From positions 62,001 to 126,000 of the forward strand of contig NZ_JAUHTQ010000004.1 in assembly GCF_030418165.1 (NCBI RefSeq): DNA of 64,000 nt, in the 5' to 3' direction. Positions 18,645-29,472 of this stretch are shown one piece after another. The DNA is from Ureibacillus aquaedulcis (GTDB taxonomy: Bacteria > Bacillota > Bacilli > Bacillales_A > Planococcaceae). The notes beneath the pieces are model-generated. The model worked only from the letters and a program-made list of their open reading frames with translations, searched no databases and was not told where the DNA came from. The position numbers were made by a program, and so were the translations under genes. Position 1 is the stretch's first letter. Each line of letters begins with the position of its first letter.

Positions 18645-19177
18645 AAGTTAAAAGAAGAACAGTATGGTTATTAACGTTACTAAGTTTGGCGGCAGTTATT
18701 TCAGTTTATTATGTATTTGAACCAAACCGCAGTGTGGATCTAACAACTATTTTCACGGATGACACATTACAAGAAACGACTCTGACGGGTGTAACTGAAG
18801 AAGAAATTACAACAACTACTTCAGAAAGTTATTTATTCGATGAGATGCGTATGGAAGCTAGCAACGAACGTGATCAGCTTAGAACTCAATTAACTGACAA
18901 GATTGCATCAGACGACTATACAGCAGAAGAAAAAAGTGCTGCATATAATGAAATGAATGAATTAATCGCACAAGAATCTTCGGAATCAATGCTGGAGATG
19001 TTGATTGAATCCATTGGTTATTCAGATGCATTAGTTCGAATTAGTGACGAAAAAGTGGCAGTTTCAGTATTGACTGATGAGTTATCTTCAGCACAAGCAA
19101 ACGAGATTATCTACATCGTAAAATCTGAAATCGAAGACGCACAAGTTACAGTAAACCCAGAATCAAATTACTATTAA
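18641..19177 (+). CDS. spoIIIAH: Stage III sporulation protein AH
   Basis: A 178-residue bitopic membrane protein with a signal anchor (about 6-24) and a C-terminal ring-building domain (about 95-178) that pairs with SpoIIQ across the intermembrane space. The ending ANEIIYIVKSEIEDAQVTV is typical. It overlaps spoIIIAG by four bases and is the last gene of the operon. Confidence 0.88.
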   Translation: MKVKRRTVWLLTLLSLAAVISVYYVFEPNRSVDLTTIFTDDTLQETTLTGVTEEEITTTTSESYLFDEMRMEASNERDQLRTQLTDKIASDDYTAEEKSAAYNEMNELIAQESSESMLEMLIESIGYSDALVRISDEKVAVSVLTDELSSAQANEIIYIVKSEIEDAQVTVNPESNYY

Positions 19178-19229
19178 GATGATAATATATTAATATAATA
19201 TAAGGATATTCTTTCAAACAGAAATTACG

Positions 19230-19268
19230 CAGTGCGTTCGTTAATAGAAACGAAAGCACTGTTTTTTT
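19230..19268 (+). terminator. Terminator of the spoIIIA operon
   Basis: CAGTGCGTTCGTT (19230-19242) pairs with AACGAAAGCACTG (19249-19261) with one mismatch, followed by seven T residues. It separates the sporulation operon from accB. Confidence 0.88.
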
Positions 19269-19362
19269 CTGTTTTTCAATAAAAATCTATTTTTGTATTT
19301 CAAAAAGTATTAAAAAAATATAAAATGGTAATTGTAGTTATTAAAGTACAAGGGGTGTTCTC

Positions 19363-19869
19363 ATGTTTAAAGTACAAGAATTGAGAGAGATAATTAAATT
19401 AGTGGACAATTCATCAATTGACGAATTCGTCTATGAAAACGATGGGGCTAAGCTAAAGCTGAAAAAAAATAATGGAGTAATCTCAGAGGTGGTTGTACCG
19501 GCAAAAGAAACTGCTGCAGTAGTACAGCCAGTTGCACCAGTTGCAGCTCCTGTTGTCCCTGAAACTCCAAAAGCAGAAGAACCAAAAGTGGAGGAAAATA
19601 CAGCGCCAGCTCGTGTAGATGATTCGTCATTACATAAAATTACTTCCCCAATGGTTGGTACTTTCTATCAAGCGTCTTCACCTGATGTACCTGCCTATGT
19701 AAAAGCAGGAGATAAAGTTGGCGAAGAAACAATCGTTTGTATCGTAGAAGCAATGAAGCTATTCAATGAAATAGAAGCTGAAATCAAAGGTGAAATCGTT
19801 GAAATACTAGTTAAAGACGGCCAATTAGTTGAATATGGTCAACCACTATTCCTAGTGAAACCTGAGTAA
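19363..19869 (+). CDS. accB: Biotin carboxyl carrier protein of acetyl-CoA carboxylase
   Basis: A 168-residue carrier that presents biotin to biotin carboxylase and carboxyltransferase in malonyl-CoA synthesis. The biotinylated Lys132 is in [14 protein letters not shown], with an Ala/Pro-rich linker at about 48-85. It starts with ATG after GGGGTG and is 11 bases upstream of accC. Confidence 0.97.
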   Translation: MFKVQELREIIKLVDNSSIDEFVYENDGAKLKLKKNNGVISEVVVPAKETAAVVQPVAPVAAPVVPETPKAEEPKVEENTAPARVDDSSLHKITSPMVGTFYQASSPDVPAYVKAGDKVGEETIVCIVEAMKLFNEIEAEIKGEIVEILVKDGQLVEYGQPLFLVKPE

Positions 19870-19880
19870 GGGGTGCTTTA

Positions 19881-21263
19881 ATGATGAAAAAAGTATTAAT
19901 TGCAAACCGTGGTGAAATTGCAGTACGTATCATTCGTGCATGCAAAGAGTTAGGAATTGAAACAGTGGCCGTTTATTCGGAAGCAGACAGCAATGCGCTT
20001 CACGTTAAATTAGCAGATGAGGCCTACTGTATTGGACCAAAATTATCAAAGGATTCTTATCTAAGCTTCCCGGCTGTTTTAAGCGTTGCCGAGAAAACTG
20101 GTGTGGATGGAATCCACCCTGGATATGGCTTCCTGGCTGAAAATGCTGATTTTGCAGAGAGCTGTGAACAAGCAGGCATCAAGTTTATCGGTCCATCATC
20201 CGATTCCATCAAAATAATGGGAATCAAGGACGTTGCTCGTAGTTCAATGGAGGAAGCCGGTGTTCCGTTGGTACCTGGTACAGGCATTGTGCCAGATATT
20301 GAAACGGGCAAGAAATGGGCAAGCGAAATCGGTTACCCGGTTATTATTAAGGCAACTGCCGGCGGCGGCGGTAAAGGTATCCGTGTAGCACGTACAGAAG
20401 AAGACTTGGTAAAAGGCATCGAAATTACACAAAAAGAAGCAGCAGCTGCATTCGGCAACCCAGGTGTCTATCTGGAAAAATTCATCGAATACTTCCGTCA
20501 TTGCGAAATCCAAGTGTTGGCGGATTCTTATGGAAATGTTGTACACCTAGGTGAACGTGACTGTACGGTACAACGTCGTATGCAAAAGCTAGTTGAGGAA
20601 GCGCCATCTCCTGCACTATCAGAAGAACGCCGTGCTGAAATGGGAGCAGCAGCTGTCCTGGCAGCACAAGCATGTAACTATGAAGGTGCCGGCACTATTG
20701 AATTCATTTATGATTACCGTGAAGATCGTTTCTACTTCATGGAAATGAATACACGCATTCAAGTGGAACACCCTGTAACAGAAATGATTACAGGAGTGGA
20801 TCTGGTTCAGCAGCAGCTGAAAATTGCTTCCGGTGAGGCTCTGCCATTTAAGCAAGAAGATATTAAAATCAACGGCTGGGCGATTGAATGCCGCATCAAT
20901 GCAGAAAATGCTTATAAAAACTTTATGCCTTCAGCTGGTACAGTTGAAACTTATATAACGCCTGGCGGCTATGGTGTACGTATTGATTCAGCGGTATATG
21001 CCGGCTATACAATCCCGCCATATTACGATTCAATGGTAGCAAAATTGATTGTTCATGCAGATACTCGTGAGGAAGCAATTGCAAAAATGAATCGGGCATT
21101 AAGTGAATTTGAAGTGGATGGACCAGGGATTCACACAACAATTCCATTCCATGAAGCATTAATGAATAATGAAGTTTTCCAATCCGGGAAATTCAATACT
21201 AAATTCCTTGAAGAAAACGACATTTTAAATGTTTCGAAAAAGGAAGAAATCGCTTCAAATTAA
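19881..21263 (+). CDS. accC: Biotin carboxylase subunit of acetyl-CoA carboxylase
   Basis: A 460-residue ATP-grasp enzyme that carboxylates biotin on AccB. It shows KVLIANRGEIAVRIIRA, the glycine-rich loop IIKATAGGGGKGIRVA, EKFIEYFRHCEIQVLAD and the active-site MEMNTRIQVEHPVTEM. Two adjacent ATG codons (19881 and 19884) are possible starts. It forms an operon with accB. Confidence 0.97.
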   Translation: MMKKVLIANRGEIAVRIIRACKELGIETVAVYSEADSNALHVKLADEAYCIGPKLSKDSYLSFPAVLSVAEKTGVDGIHPGYGFLAENADFAESCEQAGIKFIGPSSDSIKIMGIKDVARSSMEEAGVPLVPGTGIVPDIETGKKWASEIGYPVIIKATAGGGGKGIRVARTEEDLVKGIEITQKEAAAAFGNPGVYLEKFIEYFRHCEIQVLADSYGNVVHLGERDCTVQRRMQKLVEEAPSPALSEERRAEMGAAAVLAAQACNYEGAGTIEFIYDYREDRFYFMEMNTRIQVEHPVTEMITGVDLVQQQLKIASGEALPFKQEDIKINGWAIECRINAENAYKNFMPSAGTVETYITPGGYGVRIDSAVYAGYTIPPYYDSMVAKLIVHADTREEAIAKMNRALSEFEVDGPGIHTTIPFHEALMNNEVFQSGKFNTKFLEENDILNVSKKEEIASN

Positions 21264-21276
21264 ACGATCTAATTAC

Positions 21277-21317
21277 AAAAACGTCCTTCATCGATTGAAT
21301 GAAGGACGTTTTTTTGT
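21277..21317 (+). terminator. Terminator after accC
   Basis: AAAACGTCCTTCAT (from 21277) pairs with ATGAAGGACGTTTT (ending near 21312) and runs into seven T residues. Confidence 0.9.
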
Positions 21318-21457
21318 AAACCATAAGGAAGTATTTTCATTAACATATAAGTAAGTTCTTTATTTCGATTATTCGATTTGCTTAATAACGAGCCAAAATA
21401 AATGATTCATTACGAGGTTCGTTTTATACTTAATAGGTATGAGAGGGGGAAACATAA

Positions 21458-22438
21458 TTGTTGCCAAAATTATCAGTACTTGATTTAGCACCGGTGTTGG
21501 AAGGTAGTACACCTGCAGAATCATTTAAAAATAGCAGAGAGTTAATTCAAGCTGTCGAAAGCTTTGGGTACAATCGTTATTGGGTGGCAGAACATCATAA
21601 TATGCAGGGGATTGCGAGTTCAGCGACTGCCGTTTTGATCGGATATTTAGCAGCTGCCACAAAGTCGATCCGAGTGGGGTCCGGTGGCATTATGCTGCCA
21701 AATCATTCGCCTTTACTTGTTGCAGAGCAATTCGGAACATTGGAATCCATGTATCCTGGGCGTATAGATTTAGGGTTAGGCAGAGCACCCGGCTCAGATA
21801 TGATGACAGCTCGCGCACTGCGCAGAGATGACCGTGGGGCCTATGAATTTGACCGTTTAGTGGATGAACTAAGAGGATATTTTGAAGATGTAGAACGTCC
21901 TGTTATTGCTGTCCCGGGTAAAGGGATGTCCATTCCGGTTTGGCTTTTGGGTTCAAGCCTTTATAGTGCACAACTAGCTGGACAATTGGGGTTGCCTTAT
22001 TCATTTGCGAGTCATTTTGCACCGGATTTATTGGATGATGCCTTGAATACCTATAGAAGAAATTTCAAGCCATCAGCCGTGCTTGATAAGCCTTATGTTA
22101 TGGTAGCTGTCAATGCAATTGTTGCAGATACAGATGATGAAGCAGAGTTTTTAGCTAGTACCTTATTCCAGCAATTTTTGGGAATTATCCAAGGGAAAAG
22201 AGGGAAAACACAACCCCCTCGTGACATGACGGACCTTTGGACAGAAGACCAAAAGAAAGTAGTACTGCAACAACTCAAATATACATTCTATGGCTCAAGT
22301 CAAAAGGTATTCACCCAATTAGTTAAATTTATGCAGCATCGCGAAATAGATGAACTCATGATAAATAGTCCGATCTACAATATTGAGGATCGGAAAAAAT
22401 CGTATGAATTGCTTTCAAAAGTCTGGAAGGAAGTTTAA
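21458..22438 (+). CDS. Luciferase-like (LLM class) flavin-dependent oxidoreductase
   Basis: A 326-residue protein of the MsnO8/YceB-type LLM group. It begins [18 protein letters not shown], then has [20 protein letters not shown] and [13 protein letters not shown], which frame the FMN site. It probably uses reduced flavin to oxygenate an unknown organic substrate. TTG 21458 has GAGAGGGGG upstream. It is not part of the usual accC-yqhY order and stands alone. Confidence 0.85.
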   Translation: MLPKLSVLDLAPVLEGSTPAESFKNSRELIQAVESFGYNRYWVAEHHNMQGIASSATAVLIGYLAAATKSIRVGSGGIMLPNHSPLLVAEQFGTLESMYPGRIDLGLGRAPGSDMMTARALRRDDRGAYEFDRLVDELRGYFEDVERPVIAVPGKGMSIPVWLLGSSLYSAQLAGQLGLPYSFASHFAPDLLDDALNTYRRNFKPSAVLDKPYVMVAVNAIVADTDDEAEFLASTLFQQFLGIIQGKRGKTQPPRDMTDLWTEDQKKVVLQQLKYTFYGSSQKVFTQLVKFMQHREIDELMINSPIYNIEDRKKSYELLSKVWKEV

Positions 22439-22567
22439 TAAAACTTGGAAATTACAGTGTTCACTTGAAGCCTTCTGGAGAAAAATGGTGTATAATGAAA
22501 TTCAAATAGAAGTCTTTATAAAGTACTGTTTTTTAATAAAATAGACAGATTTATGAAGTGAGAGAGG

Positions 22568-22981
22568 ATGAAGAAGATGGCTGAGAAAGTAACAAAGGCT
22601 TTCATACAACCAACTCCTTCTGGTAAAGAAGAACTTGGTCAGATAGAAGTGGCACCGGAAGTAATTGAGGTGATTGCAGGCATCGCAACAACCGAGGTTG
22701 AAGGCGTTGCTGCAACGCGGGGTAATTTTGCTTCGGGTGTAGCCGAACGCTTTGGCAAAAAAGTACATTCCAAAGGTGTAAAGGCGATTATTACCGAAGA
22801 AGGACAAATAGTCATCGATGTATTTTGTTCGGTGAAATATGGTTTTTCAATCCCCAAAGTGGCTAAGGAAGTCCAAACTGTAATTAGACAGGCTATCTTG
22901 AATATGACTTCAATCGATACAAACGAAGTGAATGTCCATATTACGGCCATCCAATTTGAACAGGCCAAAGAAGCAGAGTAA
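22568..22981 (+). CDS. yqhY: Asp23/Gls24 family protein YqhY
   Basis: A 137-residue envelope-stress type protein with the Asp23 pattern GQIEVAPEVIEVIAGIATTEVEGVAATRGN and a C-terminal EVNVHITAIQFE. In B. subtilis yqhY follows accC and influences acetyl-CoA carboxylase activity, so its nearness to accBC here is meaningful even with one gene between. ATG 22577 is an alternative start with better spacing from AGAGAGG. Confidence 0.9.
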   Translation: MKKMAEKVTKAFIQPTPSGKEELGQIEVAPEVIEVIAGIATTEVEGVAATRGNFASGVAERFGKKVHSKGVKAIITEEGQIVIDVFCSVKYGFSIPKVAKEVQTVIRQAILNMTSIDTNEVNVHITAIQFEQAKEAE

Positions 22982-22995
22982 TTTAATGCCATCGA

Positions 22996-23032
22996 TACCA
23001 CAAAGGTTAAAAGACCTTTGTGGTATTTTTTT
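22996..23032 (+). terminator. Terminator after yqhY
   Basis: TACCACAAAGG (22996-23006) pairs with CCTTTGTGGTA (23015-23025), followed by seven T residues. Confidence 0.9.
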
Positions 23033-23057
23033 CCAAAATAATTGACAACGAAAAAAC

Positions 23058-23086
23058 GTATAAACACAAAAAATGATACCAAACTA
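23058..23086 (+). promoter_or_regulatory. Possible sigma-G promoter of tlp
   Basis: GTATA at 23058-23062 and CAAACTA at 23080-23086 are separated by 17 bases and lie 36 bases before the tlp start. They resemble the forespore sigma-G -35 (gnATR) and -10 (CATnnTA) with one mismatch in the -10. The reading is supported mostly by the known forespore expression of tlp in Bacillus. Confidence 0.35.
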
Positions 23087-23121
23087 AATCCGTATTTGAA
23101 TTTTAATAAGGAGGCTTTCTT

Positions 23122-23349
23122 ATGTCAAAATATCAAAAAGCAAAACCAGACGACAGATCAGATAATGTAGAAAAATTACAAGCAACGGTACACAATACTT
23201 TAGAAAACATTGAAGCTGCAGAAGAAACGCTAGCTTTTTCAAGTCCTGAAGAAAAAGCGAAAATTCAAGCAAAAAATAATCGTCGCAAAGAGGCAGTTGA
23301 AGGGTTGCGCGAAGAAATTAAAGACGAAGCTGCTCACAGGGAACAATAA
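23122..23349 (+). CDS. tlp: Small acid-soluble spore protein Tlp
   Basis: A 75-residue, highly charged, helical protein with the Tlp signature AKPDDRSDNVEKLQ at the start and LREEIKDEAAHRE near the end. Tlp is packed in the forespore and is a minor spore-core protein. AAGGAGG lies upstream of ATG 23122. Monocistronic, with its own terminator. Confidence 0.93.
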   Translation: MSKYQKAKPDDRSDNVEKLQATVHNTLENIEAAEETLAFSSPEEKAKIQAKNNRRKEAVEGLREEIKDEAAHREQ

Positions 23350-23414
23350 GATCGGCGGAAGAATCGTTTATTTTCAAAAAAATCGTGTAATAAATTGATA
23401 AAGTATGCATTAAA

Positions 23415-23447
23415 AGAGTATGTCCAATCCGGCATGCTCTTTTTTTA
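23415..23447 (+). terminator. Terminator after tlp
   Basis: AGAGTATG (23415-23422) pairs with CATGCTCT (23433-23440) with one G-U pair, then runs into seven T residues. Confidence 0.82.
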
Positions 23448-23550
23448 GGGGTTTATTTCTTTTACTTTTGTGAATCTAAATAGTAATAATAGAATGTAAG
23501 GAAAGACATGATTTAGTTGGTACATAATCATACTTGGAAGGAGAAAATAA

Positions 23551-25041
<1,491 letters not shown>

Positions 25042-25367
25042 ACTAAGCTTATGTTGCTGAAGTTTTCGTATTCAGGTAATGGAAAATAGAAAGTGCCGTC
25101 TATAAATGTACGGCACTTTTTTAGGGATTACCCATTTTTAGGATATGATTGCTCTGGACAACTCCAACCACAGCCACACTAAATACTCTTTCCACAAACT
25201 TGCACCTTATATTCTCTCCATCATGAATAAATCACCTAATCATAGCTCAATAAATAATACTGATAGCCTAATGACAAATTTTTTAGGCGGAAATGATTGA
25301 AGCAGTGTTCGGAAAGCTAAAATATGTTATTATAAAAACTAATGTTACCAATGAAGGAGATTTATAC
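25042..25367 (+). other. Intergenic region with glpK terminator and nusB leader
   Basis: The 326 bases hold a strong terminator (AAAGTGCCGT at 25090-25099 with ACGGCACTTTTT at 25110-25121). The rest is AT-rich. A TATTAT at about 25326-25331 may be the nusB -10, but no matching -35 stands out. No gene is seen. Confidence 0.7.
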
Positions 25368-25751
25368 ATGAAACGACATGATGCGCGCGAAAAAGCAGTG
25401 CAAGTACTGTTTCAGTTAGATAACACAGATCTAACATTACAGGAAGCAATTAGCCACGTACTAGAAGAAGAGGAATCAGATGCTTTTTTTGAAAAGTTAG
25501 TACATGGTGTTACGGAAAACTTGGAAGAAATTGATGAACAACTTACTAAAAACCTAGAAAACTGGTCATTAGGCCGTTTACCTAAAATAGAAAGAACCGT
25601 ATTAAGAATTGCTTTATACGAATTGCAATATATGCAGGATACGCCCAACCGTGTAGTGTTGAACGAAGCGATTGAGCTTTGCAAAACATTCGGTGATGAA
25701 AAATCGAGTAAATTTGTAAACGGTGTACTATCTAAATTCACACAACAATAG
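25368..25751 (+). CDS. nusB: Transcription antitermination factor NusB
   Basis: A 127-residue all-helical protein that joins the rRNA antitermination complex with NusE. It starts MKRHDAREKAVQVLFQLD and ends PNRVVLNEAIELCKTFGDEKSSKFVNGVLSK, both classic. ATG 25368 follows GAAGGAG. It is directly ahead of folD, the conserved order. Confidence 0.96.
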   Translation: MKRHDAREKAVQVLFQLDNTDLTLQEAISHVLEEEESDAFFEKLVHGVTENLEEIDEQLTKNLENWSLGRLPKIERTVLRIALYELQYMQDTPNRVVLNEAIELCKTFGDEKSSKFVNGVLSKFTQQ

Positions 25752-25773
25752 TCGTTTGAAAGGATGTAAGAAA

Positions 25774-26652
25774 ATGTCGAATGCAATGATTATCAATGGT
25801 AAAGAAATTGGACAAGAAATCCGTAAATCTGTAGCTGAGGAAGTAGCCAAGCTAAAAGAACAAGGGATTACACCTGGATTAGCAGTTATTTTAGTTGGTG
25901 ACAATCCTGCATCACAAACATATGTAAGAAATAAGCAGAAATCATGTGAAGCGATTGGAATCTACTCCGAACTTATCAAGTTACCGGAAGAAGTTTCTGA
26001 AGAAGAGCTGCTTGCTCAGATTCGTTCTTTAAATCATAACGATAATATTCATGGGATTTTAGTACAACTGCCGTTACCTGGGCACATTAATGAAGACAAG
26101 GTCATTGCGACAATTTCTCCTGAAAAAGATGTTGATGGCTTTTCTCCTGTTAGCGTGGGAAAAATGATGCTAGGCCAAGAAACATACTTACCATGCACCC
26201 CATATGGCGTAATGAAATTATTAGAATACGCACAAATAGATATCGCTGGAAAACATGCAGTTATCGTTGGCAGAAGTCATATTGTCGGTAAACCAATGGG
26301 ACAACTGCTTCTTCAAAAAGATGCTACTGTTACATATACACATTCAAAAACACCTGACCTGCCATCCATAACAAAACAAGCAGATATTATTGTTGCAGCT
26401 GTTGGTCGCCCTAATTTTATTACAAAAGAACATGTAAAACCTGGTGCAGTTGTAATCGATGTGGGGATTAACCGTGACGAAAATAATAAATTGATAGGTG
26501 ATGTCAACTTTGCAGAAGTAGAGCAGCTTGCATCACATATTACACCGGTTCCCGGTGGAGTAGGGCCAATGACAATTACAATGTTGCTGTATAATACAGT
26601 GCAGTCCGCTCAAAAAACGCTATCACAGGACAAAAAGCATAAAAACATGTAG
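25774..26652 (+). CDS. folD: Bifunctional methylenetetrahydrofolate dehydrogenase/cyclohydrolase
   Basis: A 292-residue enzyme interconverting methylene-, methenyl- and formyl-tetrahydrofolate. It contains PGLAVILVGDNPASQTYVRNK with the catalytic Lys, GILVQLPLPGHI and the NADP loop VIVGRSHIVGKPMGQLL. ATG 25774 has AAAGGATG nearby and gives the usual N-terminus. It supplies one-carbon units linked to the gcv operon product. Confidence 0.97.
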   Translation: MSNAMIINGKEIGQEIRKSVAEEVAKLKEQGITPGLAVILVGDNPASQTYVRNKQKSCEAIGIYSELIKLPEEVSEEELLAQIRSLNHNDNIHGILVQLPLPGHINEDKVIATISPEKDVDGFSPVSVGKMMLGQETYLPCTPYGVMKLLEYAQIDIAGKHAVIVGRSHIVGKPMGQLLLQKDATVTYTHSKTPDLPSITKQADIIVAAVGRPNFITKEHVKPGAVVIDVGINRDENNKLIGDVNFAEVEQLASHITPVPGGVGPMTITMLLYNTVQSAQKTLSQDKKHKNM

Positions 26653-26663
26653 AATATAAAAGG

Positions 26664-26692
26664 GCTGTTTTTCTTTAGAGAAACAGCTTTTC
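26664..26692 (+). terminator. Terminator after folD
   Basis: GCTGTTT (26664-26670) pairs with AAACAGC (26681-26687), followed by TTTTCT. It is short but placed 12 bases after the folD stop. Confidence 0.7.
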
Positions 26693-26781
26693 TATTGATG
26701 AACATCGAATTTCGCTTTCTTGGTGAAATTCGTATTTTTCTAATAAAATGAATTTAACCATTCGATGAAGGAGCCGTACAT

Positions 26782-28134
26782 ATGACAACGTCTTCTTATT
26801 TAACCGTAAAAGCACTAACGAAATATATAAAAAGAAAATTTGATGCGGATCCACATTTACGTGAAGTCCATGTAAAGGGTGAGCTTTCCAATGTCAAAAT
26901 ACATAGTTCAGGCCATATTTACTTTACTTTAAAGGATACGGACGCAAGAATAAATGCTGCTATGTTCCGGACACAGGCAAGTAAGCTGAAATTCAAGCCC
27001 GAGGAAGGAATGCAGGTTTTCATCCGTGGTGAAGTGTCTGTTTATGAATCGTCCGGAAATTACCAGCTTTATGCCCATACGATGGAACCGGATGGAGTCG
27101 GCGGATTATTCGTCGCATTCAATCAGCTAAAAGAACAGCTGCAAAAAGAAGGATTATTTAATCCGAATTTTAAACAGCCTATTCCAAAGTTTCCAAAAAC
27201 AGTAGGCGTTCTTACAGCTACAACCGGTGCTGCTATACGGGATATCTGCACGACCATTTCAAGACGTTATCCATTGACGGAAATTGTCATATATCCAACG
27301 ATCGTTCAAGGGGATTACGCAGCACCTAATATTGTCGAAAATATTCGACTAGCGAACAAACAACAACTATGCGACGTCTTAATAGTAGGGCGCGGTGGAG
27401 GCTCAATAGAGGATCTTTGGGCATTTAATGAAGAAATTGTTGCAAGAGCGATTTTTGAAAGCCGCATCCCTATCATCAGTGCAGTTGGACACGAAACAGA
27501 TACAACGATTGCTGATTTTGCAGCAGACCTTCGTGCACCAACCCCTACAGCAGCAGCAGAATTAGCTGTTCCTAATCAACATGAACTAATGCAGCAATTG
27601 CTGCGAAGCCGTTCTCAATTGCACCAAATGACGTCACAAAGATTACAGTATGAGAGACAACGTTTAAATAAAATGCAAAATGCGTATCCACTAGCAACGC
27701 CTGAGCGGCTTTACCGTCCTTTTACGGAGAAGGTCATTCAATTAGATATGCAATTAGGCAGAGCTTCCCAATTGTACTTAATGAAAAAGTCAAATGAGCT
27801 GCAAAAGTACGTGACAGCCATCAAGCTACATTCACCGCTATATGCGATTCAATCGAACCATAAGCAAATCGAACAAATGACGAGGATGCTAAATCGTTCC
27901 ATCTCGTCTCTATTGGACAAAAAGAAAGATGTATATCTATCCAATATACGCACTTTAGAAGCATTGAATCCCTTGGCGATTATGACGAGGGGGTATAGTG
28001 TAGCTTATAAGGATGAACAGGTAGTAAATACGATTACAAAACTTTCAAAAGATGATGAGATTTCAATTCATTTCCATGATGGGAAAGCACAAGCGAAAAT
28101 TCTAGATACGCTTGAACAAGAAGGAGGCGAATAA
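26782..28134 (+). CDS. xseA: Exodeoxyribonuclease VII large subunit
   Basis: A 450-residue nuclease subunit. An N-terminal OB fold (about 1-100, with VKGELSNVKIHSSGHIYFTL) precedes the catalytic region with VGVLTATTGAAIRDI and VGRGGGSIEDLWAFNEE, then SAVGHETDTTIADFAADLRAPTPTAAAEL. A long coiled coil follows. It degrades single-stranded DNA with XseB and starts the xseA-xseB-ispA operon. Confidence 0.97.
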   Translation: MTTSSYLTVKALTKYIKRKFDADPHLREVHVKGELSNVKIHSSGHIYFTLKDTDARINAAMFRTQASKLKFKPEEGMQVFIRGEVSVYESSGNYQLYAHTMEPDGVGGLFVAFNQLKEQLQKEGLFNPNFKQPIPKFPKTVGVLTATTGAAIRDICTTISRRYPLTEIVIYPTIVQGDYAAPNIVENIRLANKQQLCDVLIVGRGGGSIEDLWAFNEEIVARAIFESRIPIISAVGHETDTTIADFAADLRAPTPTAAAELAVPNQHELMQQLLRSRSQLHQMTSQRLQYERQRLNKMQNAYPLATPERLYRPFTEKVIQLDMQLGRASQLYLMKKSNELQKYVTAIKLHSPLYAIQSNHKQIEQMTRMLNRSISSLLDKKKDVYLSNIRTLEALNPLAIMTRGYSVAYKDEQVVNTITKLSKDDEISIHFHDGKAQAKILDTLEQEGGE

Positions 28135-28137
28135 TAC

Positions 28138-28368
28138 GTGGAGAAACAACAACCATTTGCTGAGGCTATGTCGGAGCTTGAGGAAATTGTTCGTAAACTG
28201 GAACTTGGAGATGTGCCTTTGGAAGAAGCGATTGATTTATATAAAAAAGGCATGGAATTATCTCATTATTGCCATCAAAAGCTTTCAAATGCAGAAAATC
28301 AGTTAATATCGATCGTGAATGATCAAGGTGAAAAGCAGCCATTTGAACCTGCAAACGGAGAGGACTAA
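28138..28368 (+). CDS. xseB: Exodeoxyribonuclease VII small subunit
   Basis: A 76-residue partner of XseA with the family pattern PFAEAMSELEEIVRKLELGD and PLEEAIDLYKKGMELSHYC. GTG 28138 is the start, with GGAGG upstream inside the xseA end, three bases after the xseA stop. Confidence 0.95.
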   Translation: MEKQQPFAEAMSELEEIVRKLELGDVPLEEAIDLYKKGMELSHYCHQKLSNAENQLISIVNDQGEKQPFEPANGED

Positions 28369-28371
28369 ATT

Positions 28372-29256
28372 ATGACAAATCATTTAGAGCAATTTATTGA
28401 TGATAATCTATCTAAAATTGAGGCAGAGTTATATGATTTAGTTGAACGGATAAAAGCCCCGGAAACTTTAAAAGAATCGATGCTCTATTCATTAAAGGCC
28501 GGTGGTAAAAGAATTCGTCCACTTTTTGTTGTAGCAGTGTGCGATTTGTTTCATAATAAGCAACATGAAGCGCTGACGGTTGGGGCTGCAGTTGAAATGA
28601 TTCATACATATTCTCTTATTCATGATGATCTGCCAAGTATGGATAATGATGATATGAGGCGTGGAAAACCAACAAACCATGTGGTATTTGGAGAAGCATT
28701 GGCAACACTTGCAGGGGATGCATTAAATACTCTAAGTTTTGGTGTTCTCGCAAGGCTTGAAAACGTAGACCCACATAAAAAAGTGGAGCTCATCAATATG
28801 CTAAGCATTGCATCAGGTTCTGAAGGCATGGTGGGTGGTCAAGTATTGGATATTGATGGGGAAAGCCGCCGTTTAAATCTGCCGGAACTTGAACATGTTC
28901 ATATCAACAAAACGGGTGCAATTTTAAGATTCAGTATTGAATCCGGAGCAGTATTATCGGACGCATCGAAAGAGGAGCGGGAAGCTCTGGTGGAATATGC
29001 CCACCATATTGGCCTGGCTTTCCAGATTCAGGATGACATTTTAGATATCGTTGGAACTAGTGAAGAACTTGGCAAAACAGCTGGAAAAGACGTTGAAAGC
29101 CAAAAGAGCACTTATCCAGCTCTCCTGACTCTGGAAGGCGCCAAAGTAAAACTGGAAGAACATTATAATCTTGCTATATCGGCACTTGCAAAAATTGAGA
29201 AGAACACGTCATTATTAGAAGAATTTGCTAGGTATATTGTGAAAAGAAATAACTAA
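28372..29256 (+). CDS. ispA: Farnesyl diphosphate synthase
   Basis: A 294-residue trans-prenyltransferase joining DMAPP and IPP. It has GGKRIRPLF, the first Asp-rich motif HDDLPSMDNDDMRRGKPT and the second IQDDILDIVG. It follows xseB by three bases and precedes dxs, linking isoprenoid chain growth to the first step of the MEP pathway. Confidence 0.96.
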   Translation: MTNHLEQFIDDNLSKIEAELYDLVERIKAPETLKESMLYSLKAGGKRIRPLFVVAVCDLFHNKQHEALTVGAAVEMIHTYSLIHDDLPSMDNDDMRRGKPTNHVVFGEALATLAGDALNTLSFGVLARLENVDPHKKVELINMLSIASGSEGMVGGQVLDIDGESRRLNLPELEHVHINKTGAILRFSIESGAVLSDASKEEREALVEYAHHIGLAFQIQDDILDIVGTSEELGKTAGKDVESQKSTYPALLTLEGAKVKLEEHYNLAISALAKIEKNTSLLEEFARYIVKRNN

Positions 29257-29472
29257 ATGATAGGAAGTTCTTTTGAATGCGAGTATTCACTGTTATAATA
29301 GTAAATACGTTTTTCCTACTATCATTTAGCTGCGGCGGCTAACTTTCGGAAACTTTAGCTTCCACGAACTAAGCAAAATTCATGCTTATTGAATTTTCTT
29401 TATTCCTGTTGAAGCTCATACGGGCCGCCTCCGTTTTTCTTAGAATAATTATGATGAAAAGGTGTGTGAGAG

